DNA from: Sphingobacterium sp. xlx-96
GTDB lineage: Bacteria > Bacteroidota > Bacteroidia > Sphingobacteriales > Sphingobacteriaceae
Length of the DNA stretch: 64,000 nucleotides
NCBI RefSeq assembly: GCF_011007365.1
Contig: NZ_WFKM01000015.1
Location: forward strand, 1-64,000
Direction: 5' to 3'
Shown here: in pieces, positions 51,764 through 60,997 of the stretch
Position numbering within the stretch: position 1 is the first letter of the stretch
How the letters are laid out: every line of letters starts with the position of its first letter
Notes under the pieces: generated by a model
Databases searched by the model: none
Told to the model about the DNA's origin: nothing
Seen by the model: only the letters and a program-made list of their open reading frames with translations
Program-made: the position numbers and the translations under genes

Positions 51764-53518
51764 ATGTATAGAAGTCATAATTGTGGCGAGCTGCGTGCAG
51801 CAGATGTCAACAAAGAAATTACACTTTCGGGATGGGTTCAAAAGAGCCGGGATAAGGGATTTATGATCTGGGTAGATCTTCGGGATAGATACGGGATCAC
51901 GCAGCTTATTTTTGATGAAGTACGCACCTCCGACAATGTAATGAAGTTGGCCAAATCTTTAAGCCGCGAATATGTTATCCAAGTAAAAGGAACAGTGATC
52001 GAGCGTGAGTCAAAAAACAGCAACCTCGCTACTGGAGACATTGAAGTTCTTGTCAACGAGTTAACGATTCTAAACGAAGCACAATTACCTCCTTTCACGA
52101 TTGAAGATGAGACCGACGGAGGAGAGGATATCCGTATGAAATATCGTTACCTAGATATTCGTCGCAACCCTGTAAAAAACAGTTTATTATTTAGACACAA
52201 AGTAACCCAAGAGGTCAGAAATTATCTCTCTAACCTCGACTTCTGCGAAATAGAAACACCTTACCTTATTAAATCCACGCCTGAGGGTGCTCGTGACTTT
52301 GTGGTACCATCTCGCATGAATCCAGGTCAGTTCTATGCGCTACCTCAATCTCCACAGACCTTCAAACAATTATTGATGGTAGGTGGCATGGACAAATACT
52401 TTCAGATCGTAAAATGCTTCAGAGATGAAGACCTTCGCGCAGACCGCCAACCGGAATTCACACAGATCGACTGTGAGATGGCTTTTATTGAGCAAGAAGA
52501 CATCTTAAATGTTTTTGAAGGACTGACAAGGCATTTATTAAAATCAATCCATAATATAGATATTGACGCTTTTCCTCGTATGACTTTTGACGAAGCGATG
52601 CGTAAATACGGAAATGATAAACCAGACATCCGTTTCGGAATGGAGTTTGGAGAATTAAATACCGTAGCTCAACACAAGGACTTTGCAGTATTCAATAATG
52701 CAGAACTTGTTGTCGGCATAGCGGTACCAGGAGCGGCAAGCTACACCCGCAAGGAGATCGATGGTCTTATCGATTGGGTGAAACGTCCTCAGGTTGGAGC
52801 GCTAGGCATGGTGTATGTCAAGTGCGAAGCAGATGGATCTTTCAAGTCTTCTGTTGACAAATTCTATGATCAAGCGGACTTAGCGAAGTGGGCTGAAGCT
52901 ACAGGAGCCAAAGCTGGAGATTTAATTTTAGTATTATCTGGCCCTGCCAACAAAACACGTGCTCAACTAAGTGCGCTACGCATGGAACTAGGCAATCGCA
53001 TGGGCTTACGTAAACCGGACGAATTTGCACCATTATGGGTTATCGACTTCCCGCTATTAGAATGGGATGAAGACACAAACCGTTTCCACGCGATGCATCA
53101 CCCATTCACTTCTCCGAAGAAAGAGGACATGCACTTATTAGATACCGATCCTGGCAAAGTCAGAGCAAACGCTTATGACCTTGTTCTTAACGGAAATGAG
53201 ATCGGCGGTGGATCGATTCGTATCCACAACAAAGAAACACAGGCATTAATGTTTAAGCACCTTGGCTTTACAACTGAGCAGGCTCAAGATCAATTTGGAT
53301 TCTTGATGAATGCGTTTCAATACGGTGCTCCACCACACGGCGGCTTAGCATTCGGATTAGACCGGCTTACAGCAATATTGGGCGGGCAAGAAACTATCCG
53401 CGATTTCATCGCCTTCCCGAAAAACAACTCTGGCCGCGACGTCATGATCGATGCTCCAGCAACAATCGACCAAGCGCAGCTCGAAGAGCTTAGTCTAGCA
53501 TTAAATGTTAAAGCATAG
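51764..53518 (+). CDS. aspS: aspartate--tRNA ligase
   Basis: A 584-residue bacterial-type class II synthetase: N-terminal OB anticodon-binding domain (about 1-105), catalytic core with QSPQTFKQLLMVGGMDKYFQ and FRDEDLRADRQPEFTQIDCEM (motif 2 region), the GAD insert (about 285-415) and the C-terminal motif 3 PPHGGLAFGLDRLTAILGG. The GAD domain marks the bacterial form; whether it is discriminating cannot be told by eye. The gene has its own promoter and terminator. Confidence 0.97.
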   Translation: MYRSHNCGELRAADVNKEITLSGWVQKSRDKGFMIWVDLRDRYGITQLIFDEVRTSDNVMKLAKSLSREYVIQVKGTVIERESKNSNLATGDIEVLVNELTILNEAQLPPFTIEDETDGGEDIRMKYRYLDIRRNPVKNSLLFRHKVTQEVRNYLSNLDFCEIETPYLIKSTPEGARDFVVPSRMNPGQFYALPQSPQTFKQLLMVGGMDKYFQIVKCFRDEDLRADRQPEFTQIDCEMAFIEQEDILNVFEGLTRHLLKSIHNIDIDAFPRMTFDEAMRKYGNDKPDIRFGMEFGELNTVAQHKDFAVFNNAELVVGIAVPGAASYTRKEIDGLIDWVKRPQVGALGMVYVKCEADGSFKSSVDKFYDQADLAKWAEATGAKAGDLILVLSGPANKTRAQLSALRMELGNRMGLRKPDEFAPLWVIDFPLLEWDEDTNRFHAMHHPFTSPKKEDMHLLDTDPGKVRANAYDLVLNGNEIGGGSIRIHNKETQALMFKHLGFTTEQAQDQFGFLMNAFQYGAPPHGGLAFGLDRLTAILGGQETIRDFIAFPKNNSGRDVMIDAPATIDQAQLEELSLALNVKA

Positions 53519-53525
53519 ATCAACA

Positions 53526-53557
53526 AAACTCCCGCTGCAAAAACAGCGGGAGTTTTT
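53526..53557 (+). terminator. aspS terminator
   Basis: A perfect 12-bp stem AAACTCCCGCTG/CAGCGGGAGTTT (53526-53537 with 53544-53555) and a T run, eight bases past the aspS stop. Confidence 0.9.
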
Positions 53558-53570
53558 CATTAAAATATAC

Positions 53571-53662
53571 ACTTTCAGAAAAAACTTTCATGATTCCTTT
53601 AGATCACAAACAAACATGAAAGTTCTTGATGTCCATTAAATACGGACACTTTCAGAAAAAAA
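53571..53662. repeat. dispersed intergenic repeat, copy 1
   Basis: Between aspS and lutB lie AAAAAACTTTCATGATTCC, ATGAAAGTTCTTGATGTCCA and AATACGGACACTTTCAGAAA, in this order. Near-identical blocks recur in the same order at 59594-59795 after lnt. Confidence 0.75.
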
Positions 53663-53665
53663 GAG

Positions 53666-53673
53666 TAGTTTTA
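53666..53673 (+). promoter_or_regulatory. lutB promoter, -7-like element at the start codon
   Basis: TAGTTTTA is one base from TAnnTTTG and ends four bases before the ATG at 53678. Transcription would begin at or just after the start codon, so a leaderless mRNA is possible. Confidence 0.4.
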
Positions 53674-53677
53674 CCAC

Positions 53678-55063
53678 ATGGCACAGAACGTTGCAGAGAA
53701 ATTTTTAAAAGACAGCACCACGAAATCCTTTGACCTCCGTCATCGGGAAATCATCAATAATAATATTGACAAATACAATCTGGCTTTTGAAAAAGGAAAA
53801 AGCAAGTTTCTAGATTTAGCCAACTCCAAGAAGAAAGCCAATCTGGTAAAATGGAAGGTAATTGAAAATCTGGATCGATACCTTTTGGATTTCGAAGCAA
53901 ACTTTACGCGCAATGGCGGTAAAGTAATCTGGGCCAACGACGCTGAGGAGGCGAGACAAGAGATCTGGAAGATCATGGAAAAGCATCAAGCAAAATCCGT
54001 CGTAAAATCCAAATCCATGGCTACCGAAGAGATTGAACTCAACCACTTTCTCAACGACAAAGGAATTGACACCATCGAAAGTGATCTGGGTGAGTACATC
54101 ATTCAATTATTGGATCACAAACCTTATCATTTTGTGACACCAGCGATGCACCTCAGTCTAGAAGACATTGCTAAGCTATTTCACGAAAAATTCGACACTC
54201 CGCTAGATGCAACTGCCGAACAGCTCACCATGAAAGCCCGTGAACTTTTACGGTCACATTATACCAGCGCTGACATAGGCATATCAGGTGCTAATTTTTT
54301 GATCGCCGACTCGGGAAGTATTGCTATCACCGAAAATGAAGGCAACGCCCGACTGACCACCACCTTTCCGAAGGTACATATAGCTGTCGTAGGTATCGAA
54401 AAAATATTACCCAGTCTGGCTGACCTAGACCTATTCTGGCCCTTACTTGCTTCACATGGAACAGGCCAAAACCTCACCGTGTACAACAGTATTTTGAGCG
54501 GGCCACGACTAGACACCGACACTGACGGGCCAGACGAAATGTATGTTGTCCTCTTGGACAACGGGCGTTCGCGTCTTCTAGAAAAGAAAGAGCAGCGTCA
54601 AGGATTGTACTGTATCCGTTGCGGATCCTGCCTCAATGTATGCCCCATCTATCAAAACATAGGCGGACACACTTACGAGACCACGTACCAAGGACCGATT
54701 GGATCGCTCATTTCGCCTCACCTGAGTGGCATGAAAGAGTTTAAGCACCTATCCTATGCTTCCAGTCTTTGCGGCAAATGTACCGAGGTATGTCCAGTAG
54801 GGATAGATATACAGAAGATGCTTTTATTAAATCGTCGGGATGCTGTACAAGAAGACCTAACACCAGCGATGGAAAAGCGGATGTGGAAAGGTTTTACCTA
54901 TGCTATTCAGAGACGTAAACTCATAGATTTTTTTGGCGGTAAACTTAAGAATTTCTTTGTCCGAAATTTCTTCAAGAAAGCTTGGGGCTCCAATAGGGAG
55001 TTGCCCGAATTTCCCAAAAAATCCTTTGCACAGCAATGGAAGGAAAAAGAGAAACAACATTAA
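53678..55063 (+). CDS. lutB: LutB/LldF-type L-lactate utilisation iron-sulfur protein
   Basis: A 461-residue protein with an LUD domain (about 60-290, with GISGANFLIADSGSIAITENEGN) and two [4Fe-4S] motifs, CIRCGSCLNVCPIY and CGKCTEVCP. In LutABC systems LutB carries electrons in L-lactate oxidation to pyruvate. lutA and lutC are not beside it in this window, so they are elsewhere or absent; some LUD proteins have other roles. The last codons form one arm of the palindrome at 55052-55099. Confidence 0.88.
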   Translation: MAQNVAEKFLKDSTTKSFDLRHREIINNNIDKYNLAFEKGKSKFLDLANSKKKANLVKWKVIENLDRYLLDFEANFTRNGGKVIWANDAEEARQEIWKIMEKHQAKSVVKSKSMATEEIELNHFLNDKGIDTIESDLGEYIIQLLDHKPYHFVTPAMHLSLEDIAKLFHEKFDTPLDATAEQLTMKARELLRSHYTSADIGISGANFLIADSGSIAITENEGNARLTTTFPKVHIAVVGIEKILPSLADLDLFWPLLASHGTGQNLTVYNSILSGPRLDTDTDGPDEMYVVLLDNGRSRLLEKKEQRQGLYCIRCGSCLNVCPIYQNIGGHTYETTYQGPIGSLISPHLSGMKEFKHLSYASSLCGKCTEVCPVGIDIQKMLLLNRRDAVQEDLTPAMEKRMWKGFTYAIQRRKLIDFFGGKLKNFFVRNFFKKAWGSNRELPEFPKKSFAQQWKEKEKQH

Positions 55064-55099
55064 AAAAGCGAGCCTAGGCTCGCTTTTTTAATGTTGTTT
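55052..55099. terminator. 24-bp perfect palindromic bidirectional terminator
   Basis: A perfect palindrome: 24 bases (55052-55075) mirrored in 55076-55099. It includes the end and stop codon of lutB and reaches the stop codon of serS on the other strand. The GC core AGCGAGCCTAGGCTCGCT is flanked by A and T runs, so it can stop transcription from both sides. Confidence 0.9.
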
Positions 55100-56369
55100 A
55101 ATCGATATATTCAAAGCCTGTATAGGGCACCAAGACCGCAGGCATTTTAATCCCTTTTTCAGTCTGATTATTCTCTAAAATAGAAGCAACAATACGAGGC
55201 AATGCCAAAGCCGATCCATTCAATGTATGCGCCAACTGCATCTTACCGTCTTCATTTTTGAAGCGCACTTTCAATCGATTGGATTGATATGTTTCAAAAT
55301 TAGATACAGAAGACACCTCCAACCAACGTTCCTGCGCAGCACTGAACACTTCCATGTCATAGGTCAAAGCTGCTGTAAAGCTCATGTCGCCGCCACAAAG
55401 ACGAAGCACGCGGTAGGGTAACTCTAATTTCTGCAATAGACCTTGTATATAAGCACTCATCTCTTCGATCACTTCGTACGATTTAGCAGGATGCACAATC
55501 TGCACAGCCTCTACTTTGTCAAACTGATGCAAACGGTTCAGACCGCGCACATGCGCACCATACGACCCAGCCTCTCTACGAAAACAAGGCGTATACGCAC
55601 AGTGTCTGATTGGAAACTGCTCTTCCTTAACGATCACATCACGGTACAAGTTTGTTACCGGTACTTCTGCGGTAGGTATAAGATAAAGATCATCATTCGT
55701 AACATGGTACATCTGACCTTCCTTATCCGGCAATTGTCCGGTTGCAAAAGCAGACGCCTCATTCACCATTATAGGTACTTCCACTTCCGTATACCCCGCT
55801 TCAGCAGCCTGATCTAGAAAATAATTAATCAAGGCACGTTGCAATCGCGCACCTTTACCTTTATAAACCGGGAATCCAGCCCCTGTTACTTTTACACCAA
55901 GCTCCAGATCAACGATATCATATTTTGTCAACAACTCCCAATGCGGCAACTTTCCCTCCCCCAATTCCGGTATAGCACCATGTGTCAACACCACCTCATT
56001 CTCTTCCGGAGTGATCCCTAGCGGCACCGAACTGTGCGGCAAATTAGGTAATTGCACGATTTTATGGTTCAACTCCTGCTCCACCTGAGATAATTTTTCA
56101 ATAAACTCCTTCAGTTGCTCTTTATATCCCGAGGATTTTGCTTTAATGGATTCGGCTTCTTCTTTCTTTCCCTGACGCATCAAATCACCAATTTGCTTAG
56201 CGGACGAATTTGCTTCAGCAGCAATAGCGTCGGATTCGTTCTGAATCTGACGACGTTGTTCATCCAAGCTAATGATTTCATCAACCAAAGCCACATCTTT
56301 AAAGTTTTTCACAGCCAATCTTTCAATGACTGTATCCCTGTTTTCCCGGATAAAATTTAACTGCAACAT
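55098..56369 (-). CDS. serS: serine--tRNA ligase
   Basis: A 423-residue class II synthetase. It has the long N-terminal tRNA-binding coiled coil (about 30-105), motif 2 FRREAGSYGAHVRGLNRLHQFDKVE and the motif 3 region TLNGSALALPRIVASILENNQ. Promoter TATCTTTG at 56390-56397 lies 20 bases before its ATG. It is convergent with lutB. Confidence 0.97.
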   Translation of the reverse strand: MLQLNFIRENRDTVIERLAVKNFKDVALVDEIISLDEQRRQIQNESDAIAAEANSSAKQIGDLMRQGKKEEAESIKAKSSGYKEQLKEFIEKLSQVEQELNHKIVQLPNLPHSSVPLGITPEENEVVLTHGAIPELGEGKLPHWELLTKYDIVDLELGVKVTGAGFPVYKGKGARLQRALINYFLDQAAEAGYTEVEVPIMVNEASAFATGQLPDKEGQMYHVTNDDLYLIPTAEVPVTNLYRDVIVKEEQFPIRHCAYTPCFRREAGSYGAHVRGLNRLHQFDKVEAVQIVHPAKSYEVIEEMSAYIQGLLQKLELPYRVLRLCGGDMSFTAALTYDMEVFSAAQERWLEVSSVSNFETYQSNRLKVRFKNEDGKMQLAHTLNGSALALPRIVASILENNQTEKGIKMPAVLVPYTGFEYID

Positions 56370-56389
56370 ATATTTTGAGTTTTATGTCG

Positions 56390-56397
56390 CAAAGATA
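56390..56397 (-). promoter_or_regulatory. serS promoter, -7 element
   Basis: Minus-strand TATCTTTG is a perfect TAnnTTTG box, 20 bases before the start codon. A TTG at 56413-56415 is 15 bp upstream, shorter than usual. Confidence 0.55.
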
Positions 56398-56460
56398 ACC
56401 ATTTATGTCGCTCAAGTCCTGACTAGCTTACACTTTTTTCCGCCTTTTACTTAATTTCTT

Positions 56461-56468
56461 TACCTTTG
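56461..56468 (+). promoter_or_regulatory. rsmI promoter, -7 element at the start codon
   Basis: TACCTTTG is a perfect TAnnTTTG box ending three bases before the ATG at 56472, so transcription would start at the start codon. Confidence 0.45.
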
Positions 56469-56471
56469 AGT

Positions 56472-57137
56472 ATGCTATACTTAGTCCCTACACCCATTGG
56501 CAACTTGGAGGATATGACCTTTAGAGCGATACGTATCCTCAAAGAGTCCGACCTTATACTTGCTGAAGATACACGTACCAGTGCACCGCTATTAAAGCAT
56601 TTTGGTATTGACAAGAAGGTTTTTGCACATCATCAGCATAACGAACACAAGGCCGTTAATGAGATCATCCGTTTCCTAAAAGAAGGACAACAGATTGCTT
56701 TGATTTCTGATGCAGGCACACCCGCGATCTCTGACCCGGGCTTTTTATTGGTAAGAGAGGCTATAAAAGAAGGCATCACCGTGCAGTGTTTACCAGGGGC
56801 AACTGCATTTGTACCTGCTCTTGTCAATTCAGGATTACCGAATGACAAATTTTGCTTTGAAGGCTTTTTACCCGTTAAAAAAGGTCGTCAGACCCGAATG
56901 AAGCAACTCGCGGAAGAAAAAAGAACAATGATATTTTATGAATCGCCCCACCGTCTACTCAAAACCATAGAAGAGTTTATCACCTATTTCGGTGAAGAGC
57001 GACAAGCCTCCATCTCTCGCGAACTGAGTAAACTCTATGAGGAGACCCAACGCGGAACACTCGTCGAATTAAAGGAATACTACGAGAATAACCCGATCAA
57101 AGGAGAATTTGTCTTTTGTGTCGCTGGATTAGAATAG
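56472..57137 (+). CDS. rsmI: 16S rRNA (cytidine-1402-2'-O) methyltransferase
   Basis: A 221-residue SAM-dependent tetrapyrrole-methylase-fold enzyme. MLYLVPTPIGNLEDMTFRAI, LAEDTRTSAPLLKHF, ISDAGTPAISDPGF and CLPGATAFVPALVNSGLPNDKFCFEGFLP are hallmarks of RsmI. It acts on C1402 of 16S rRNA with RsmH (49961-50902). I take ATG 56472 as start; a TTG two codons earlier is part of the promoter-like TACCTTTG. Confidence 0.95.
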   Translation: MLYLVPTPIGNLEDMTFRAIRILKESDLILAEDTRTSAPLLKHFGIDKKVFAHHQHNEHKAVNEIIRFLKEGQQIALISDAGTPAISDPGFLLVREAIKEGITVQCLPGATAFVPALVNSGLPNDKFCFEGFLPVKKGRQTRMKQLAEEKRTMIFYESPHRLLKTIEEFITYFGEERQASISRELSKLYEETQRGTLVELKEYYENNPIKGEFVFCVAGLE

Positions 57138-57253
57138 CAAGCTTCGTCGCTTGATAAAAGTTTTATTACATATGCTTGAATACAAAGCTTTTTAATTAAG
57201 TTTACTTAGCAGATAAAGTTTATATATTGATCATTATCATTGGATAGAAAAAA

Positions 57254-57979
57254 ATGAGTTTAGATAAGTTTATACAAGACGGACAAGACCTTAAAGTTGT
57301 AGAAAAAATATACAGCAAAATCGTCGACATGTTGACACACGGCGAATCACTGAGTTATATCGCTTTACAAAAAAAACCAGCTGTAACCCTACTTCCTGAT
57401 AGTATCGCTATCAGCAACAAACGTATCTTTCTTTGCGAATTCACCAAATTAGGACTAGCGACCAATTTTGAAATATTCTCTTGGAAGGATATTAAAGACA
57501 TCGCTTTCAAAGAAGAAATATTTGGCTCAAAGGTGACTGTAATTCCATTTACCGGAGAAAACCTGAGCATCGACTACATTCCTAAGACACAGGCGCGCAA
57601 GCTGTATCAACTCATCAAAGAAGCATTAGAAAATGTCAAAATCGAAGGTGAGGAACCTGCACCTGCTACAAAGCCGATAGTCCCTATCCGTGATCTTTAC
57701 GAAGGCCCAAAGAGAGAAACCCCAACCCCCACCCCCATCCAGCCGGTTTTCGAGGCGCCACAACAACCCCTGATCGAACAGCCTATTGTCGTCCAAGACA
57801 ATATACGTGTTGAACCCACTCCAATCTTCGAAAGAACAGAAGCTACACCTGCTGCTACAGAGGTCGAAGAAGATGAAATCACATTAAAGTTGAAAAAGTT
57901 GAAAGGACTGTTTGACAAACAACTGATCTCTCAAGCAGAATACGAAAGTAAGAAAGCCGAAATTCTATCTCAGTTATAA
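57254..57979 (+). CDS. bacterial PH-domain and SHOCT-domain protein
   Basis: A 241-residue protein without signal peptide or membrane helix. Residues 1-120 look like a bacterial PH-type domain (ISNKRIFLCEFTKLGLATNFEIFSW, IAFKEEIFGSKVTVI). A proline- and glutamate-rich linker (about 130-200) leads to a C-terminal SHOCT helix pair, LKLKKLKGLFDKQLISQAEYESKKAEILSQL. SHOCT domains promote oligomerisation and often sit at the end of bPH proteins. It precedes lnt by eight bases, so they are probably cotranscribed; function is unknown. Confidence 0.75.
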   Translation: MSLDKFIQDGQDLKVVEKIYSKIVDMLTHGESLSYIALQKKPAVTLLPDSIAISNKRIFLCEFTKLGLATNFEIFSWKDIKDIAFKEEIFGSKVTVIPFTGENLSIDYIPKTQARKLYQLIKEALENVKIEGEEPAPATKPIVPIRDLYEGPKRETPTPTPIQPVFEAPQQPLIEQPIVVQDNIRVEPTPIFERTEATPAATEVEEDEITLKLKKLKGLFDKQLISQAEYESKKAEILSQL

Positions 57980-57987
57980 CATAGCAC

Positions 57988-59610
57988 GTGAAACAAAACT
58001 ATTTACTGGCATTACTCAGTGCCATTCTGCTATGGCTCGCCTGGCCACCGATTCCTTACACCGGATTCTTATTGCTCGTAGGCTTCGTTCCTCTTCTAGT
58101 AGCTGTTGAGCGTATTATCCGGGGAGACTATCGCAAAAAAGGTGCGAAGATATTTAAAGTCGCTTTCTTAACGGGGTTTGTCTGGAATACAGCATCTATC
58201 TATTGGGTATTCAACGCCATGAATGCATTCTTACCCACAGCGGTATCTTTGCTTATCGCACTGATTCCGTATGCATTAGCCCCGCTACTTATGGCATCAG
58301 CGTTTAGGCTGTACTACCAGCTTCGTAAACAACGACACATTGCAGTAAGCTTTATTGGGCTCGTGTCTTTATGGATCGGTTACGAATACTTGCACCAGAC
58401 TTGGGGTCTAGCATTTCCTTGGATGAATCTAGGCAATGGACTCGCTAATGTCCATCAATTGATACAATGGTATAGTATTACAGGCGTGTACGGAGGTACA
58501 CTTTGGATTTGGTTGACCAATATCTTTGCGTTCCTTTTGTATTGGCAATACAAAGAAAAAGTTACGGCTTTTTCGCAAAAAAGATTAATTGTAGGGCTAC
58601 TATCAACGATCTTATTACCGATAACCGTTTCACTGATTCAATATTTTAATTACGAGGAGCACATCAACCCTTCGGAAGTTGTCGTCGTGCAACCCAATAT
58701 TGATCCTTACCAGAAATTTGGTTCGATCACTCCTGAAGAACAGTTGGACAGACTATTCAAGCTTTCCGAAAGCGTGGCCAAACCCAATACCGAATTCTTC
58801 TTATGGCCAGAAACAGCCATTTCCGACCGTAACGGCATCGATGAGGAAGAGTTTAGAGCATATCCAGCTTACGAAAACAGTGTTTCTTTTTTAGAGAAGT
58901 ACCACAATGGTAATATTCTCTCTGGGATCGAAAGCTATCGTATGTACTCGGATCAGAAGACACCTACCGCTAGGCCTTACGGTGATAGATTTGAAGATTA
59001 CTTCAACGCCGCCGTACTGATTGATGGATCGAGCAAAGTACAATTTTACCACAAATCGAAGTTAGTACCCGGGGTAGAACAAATGCCCTTTGGCAAAGCG
59101 TTATCTTTTATGAAGCCCCTCTTTGAACATTTTGGAGGTACTACTGGAGGCTACGGCTACGACAAAGAACCTTCTGTGTTCTATAGTCAGAGTGGTATTG
59201 GTGCAGCTCCGGTGATCTGCTACGAATCCATTTGGGGCGAATACGTCTCCGAATACATCAAAAAGGGAGCACAGTTTATCGCTATCGTCACCAATGACGG
59301 CTGGTGGAAAGATACCTCGGGCAAAGACCAGCATTTGGCCTATGCCAAGCTAAGAGCAATCGAGAATAGACGATGGGTAGCTCGTTCCGCCAATACCGGA
59401 ATATCCGGTTTTATCAATCAACGTGGTGATATCGTGCAACAGACAGAATGGTGGGTTCCAGCAGCACTAAGCCAAGAGATCAACCTGAATGAGGATATCA
59501 CATTTTACACACAATATGGCGATCTTATTGCCTATTTAGGTTTATTGGGCTGCTCTGCAAGTGTTTTGCTCTTATTCATTCCAATACCTAGTCGAAAAAA
59601 ACTTTCATAA
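57988..59610 (+). CDS. lnt: apolipoprotein N-acyltransferase
   Basis: A 540-residue inner-membrane enzyme that adds the third acyl chain to lipoproteins. Several membrane helices fill residues 1-220, followed by a nitrilase-fold domain with the catalytic triad: E275 in FLWPETAIS, a lysine in FYHKSKLVPGVEQMPFG (K356 or K358), and C411 in PVICYESIWG. It starts with GTG at 57988, eight bases after the SHOCT gene. Lipoproteins in this window (the Skp-like protein, the NlpE-like protein) would be its substrates. Confidence 0.94.
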   Translation: MKQNYLLALLSAILLWLAWPPIPYTGFLLLVGFVPLLVAVERIIRGDYRKKGAKIFKVAFLTGFVWNTASIYWVFNAMNAFLPTAVSLLIALIPYALAPLLMASAFRLYYQLRKQRHIAVSFIGLVSLWIGYEYLHQTWGLAFPWMNLGNGLANVHQLIQWYSITGVYGGTLWIWLTNIFAFLLYWQYKEKVTAFSQKRLIVGLLSTILLPITVSLIQYFNYEEHINPSEVVVVQPNIDPYQKFGSITPEEQLDRLFKLSESVAKPNTEFFLWPETAISDRNGIDEEEFRAYPAYENSVSFLEKYHNGNILSGIESYRMYSDQKTPTARPYGDRFEDYFNAAVLIDGSSKVQFYHKSKLVPGVEQMPFGKALSFMKPLFEHFGGTTGGYGYDKEPSVFYSQSGIGAAPVICYESIWGEYVSEYIKKGAQFIAIVTNDGWWKDTSGKDQHLAYAKLRAIENRRWVARSANTGISGFINQRGDIVQQTEWWVPAALSQEINLNEDITFYTQYGDLIAYLGLLGCSASVLLLFIPIPSRKKLS

Positions 59611-59795
59611 TCCCATTGAATCGCCAACAGATATGAACCGAACCCGATTGTATCGCGTGAGCTCTTGTGAATGCTAACAATAAAGTAAAATGTTATGAAA
59701 AAAGTTCTTGTTGGCCATTAAACCGAACGAAGAGAGCTCATTGATGCCTTAAAATATAATGTCGAATCAATAATACGGACACGTTCAGAAAAAAA
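59594..59795. repeat. dispersed intergenic repeat, copy 2
   Basis: Blocks GAAAAAAACTTTCATAATCCC (overlapping the end of lnt), ATGAAAAAAGTTCTTGTTGG (59695) and AATACGGACACGTTCAGAAA (59772) match, in order, those at 53571-53662. Here they are spaced more widely by unrelated sequence. Confidence 0.7.
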
Positions 59796-59821
59796 ATACA
59801 AAGAAATACACGCACAATAAT

Positions 59822-59829
59822 TAATTTTG
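59822..59829 (+). promoter_or_regulatory. cysteine desulfurase promoter, -7 element at the start codon
   Basis: TAATTTTG is a perfect TAnnTTTG box ending four bases before the ATG at 59834. Confidence 0.45.
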
Positions 59830-59833
59830 CTAC

Positions 59834-60967
59834 ATGCAAGTATATCTAGACAACGCAGCTACTACAGCACTTGATCCTGAGGTCATTGAAGTCATGACGG
59901 CTACTATGCAAAATGATTTTGGGAATCCATCATCCATACACACGCATGGTAGGCAGGTAAAAACTATTATCGAAAAAGCAAGAAAAACCATTGCCAACTT
60001 GCTGCACGCCTCTCCTTCCGAAATCTTCTTCACTTCGGGCGGTACCGAAGCGGACAATATGGCTATTTTCCGTTCTATTGAAGATTTTGGCATTACACAT
60101 GCCATTACCTCTCCCATTGAGCACCATGCTGTACTCCATACTTTAGAAGAGCTCGAAAAATCGGGCAAAATCCATCTTGACATATTAAATCTGGATAGTG
60201 AAGGACATATAGACTTACAACATCTGGAACAACTCTTAGCATCCAATCCGCGCAGCTTTGTATCCATTATGCAAGCCAACAATGAGATAGGCAATCTTAC
60301 AGATCTGCAGCAAGTATCCGAAATATGCGAACGATATAATGCAGTATTGCATTCGGATACCGTACAGACGATGGGGCATTATACGCACAATCTATCGGAA
60401 CTTAAAATAGACTTCATTACTGGAGCTGGTCATAAGTTTCATGGTCCGAAAGGTGTCGGGTTTTTATATATCAACGGTAAGAACAAAATCAAACCTTTAA
60501 TCTATGGTGGGGCCCAAGAGCGCAACATGCGTGGTGGGACAGAGAATGTTTATGGTATAGCGGGCATCGCTCGGGCACTCGAGATCGCTTATCGTGATAT
60601 GGAGGAACATCAGGCCTACATTCAAGGACTAAAAGACTATATGATTGACGAATTGTCAAAGGCTATACCTGAGATCCAATTCAATGGTTGTATAGATCCT
60701 AAGCGCTCCCTCTACACTGTATTGAATGTTTCACTACCTTGTACAGAAATGGCCGATGTACTATTGTTCAATCTCGATATCATGGGAATCTCCGCATCCG
60801 GTGGTAGCGCATGCAGTTCCGGATCCGACATCGGCTCACACGTCCTTACAGGTATCAAAGCCGATAGCGCAAGACCATCTGTCCGCTTTTCCTTCTGCAA
60901 ATGGAATACCAAAGAGGAGATAGACTTTGTTGTAGAAAAATTAAAGGAAATCTGCGAACATAAATAA
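59834..60967 (+). CDS. cysteine desulfurase, NifS/IscS-like
   Basis: A 377-residue class V PLP enzyme that takes sulfur from cysteine to give alanine and a persulfide. The PLP lysine is K201 in ITGAGHKFHGPKGVGF and the sulfur-accepting cysteine C327 in SGGSACSSGS. EHHAV supplies the PLP-stacking histidine pair. The SGGSACSSG loop is nearer NifS and some IscS relatives than E. coli IscS (SSGSACTSASL). There is no isc gene (iscU, iscA, hscA) beside it, so whether it feeds Fe-S clusters, tRNA thiolation or both is open. Confidence 0.92.
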   Translation: MQVYLDNAATTALDPEVIEVMTATMQNDFGNPSSIHTHGRQVKTIIEKARKTIANLLHASPSEIFFTSGGTEADNMAIFRSIEDFGITHAITSPIEHHAVLHTLEELEKSGKIHLDILNLDSEGHIDLQHLEQLLASNPRSFVSIMQANNEIGNLTDLQQVSEICERYNAVLHSDTVQTMGHYTHNLSELKIDFITGAGHKFHGPKGVGFLYINGKNKIKPLIYGGAQERNMRGGTENVYGIAGIARALEIAYRDMEEHQAYIQGLKDYMIDELSKAIPEIQFNGCIDPKRSLYTVLNVSLPCTEMADVLLFNLDIMGISASGGSACSSGSDIGSHVLTGIKADSARPSVRFSFCKWNTKEEIDFVVEKLKEICEHK

Positions 60968-60994
60968 AAAAAGGAACTAGAAAGTTCCTTTTTT
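60967..60994. terminator. terminator between cysteine desulfurase and NlpE-like gene
   Basis: A perfect 12-bp stem (60967-60978 with 60983-60994, loop AGAA), A/T-rich with GGAACT core, flanked by A and T runs. It sits between two convergent genes. Confidence 0.88.
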
Positions 60995-60997
60995 ATT

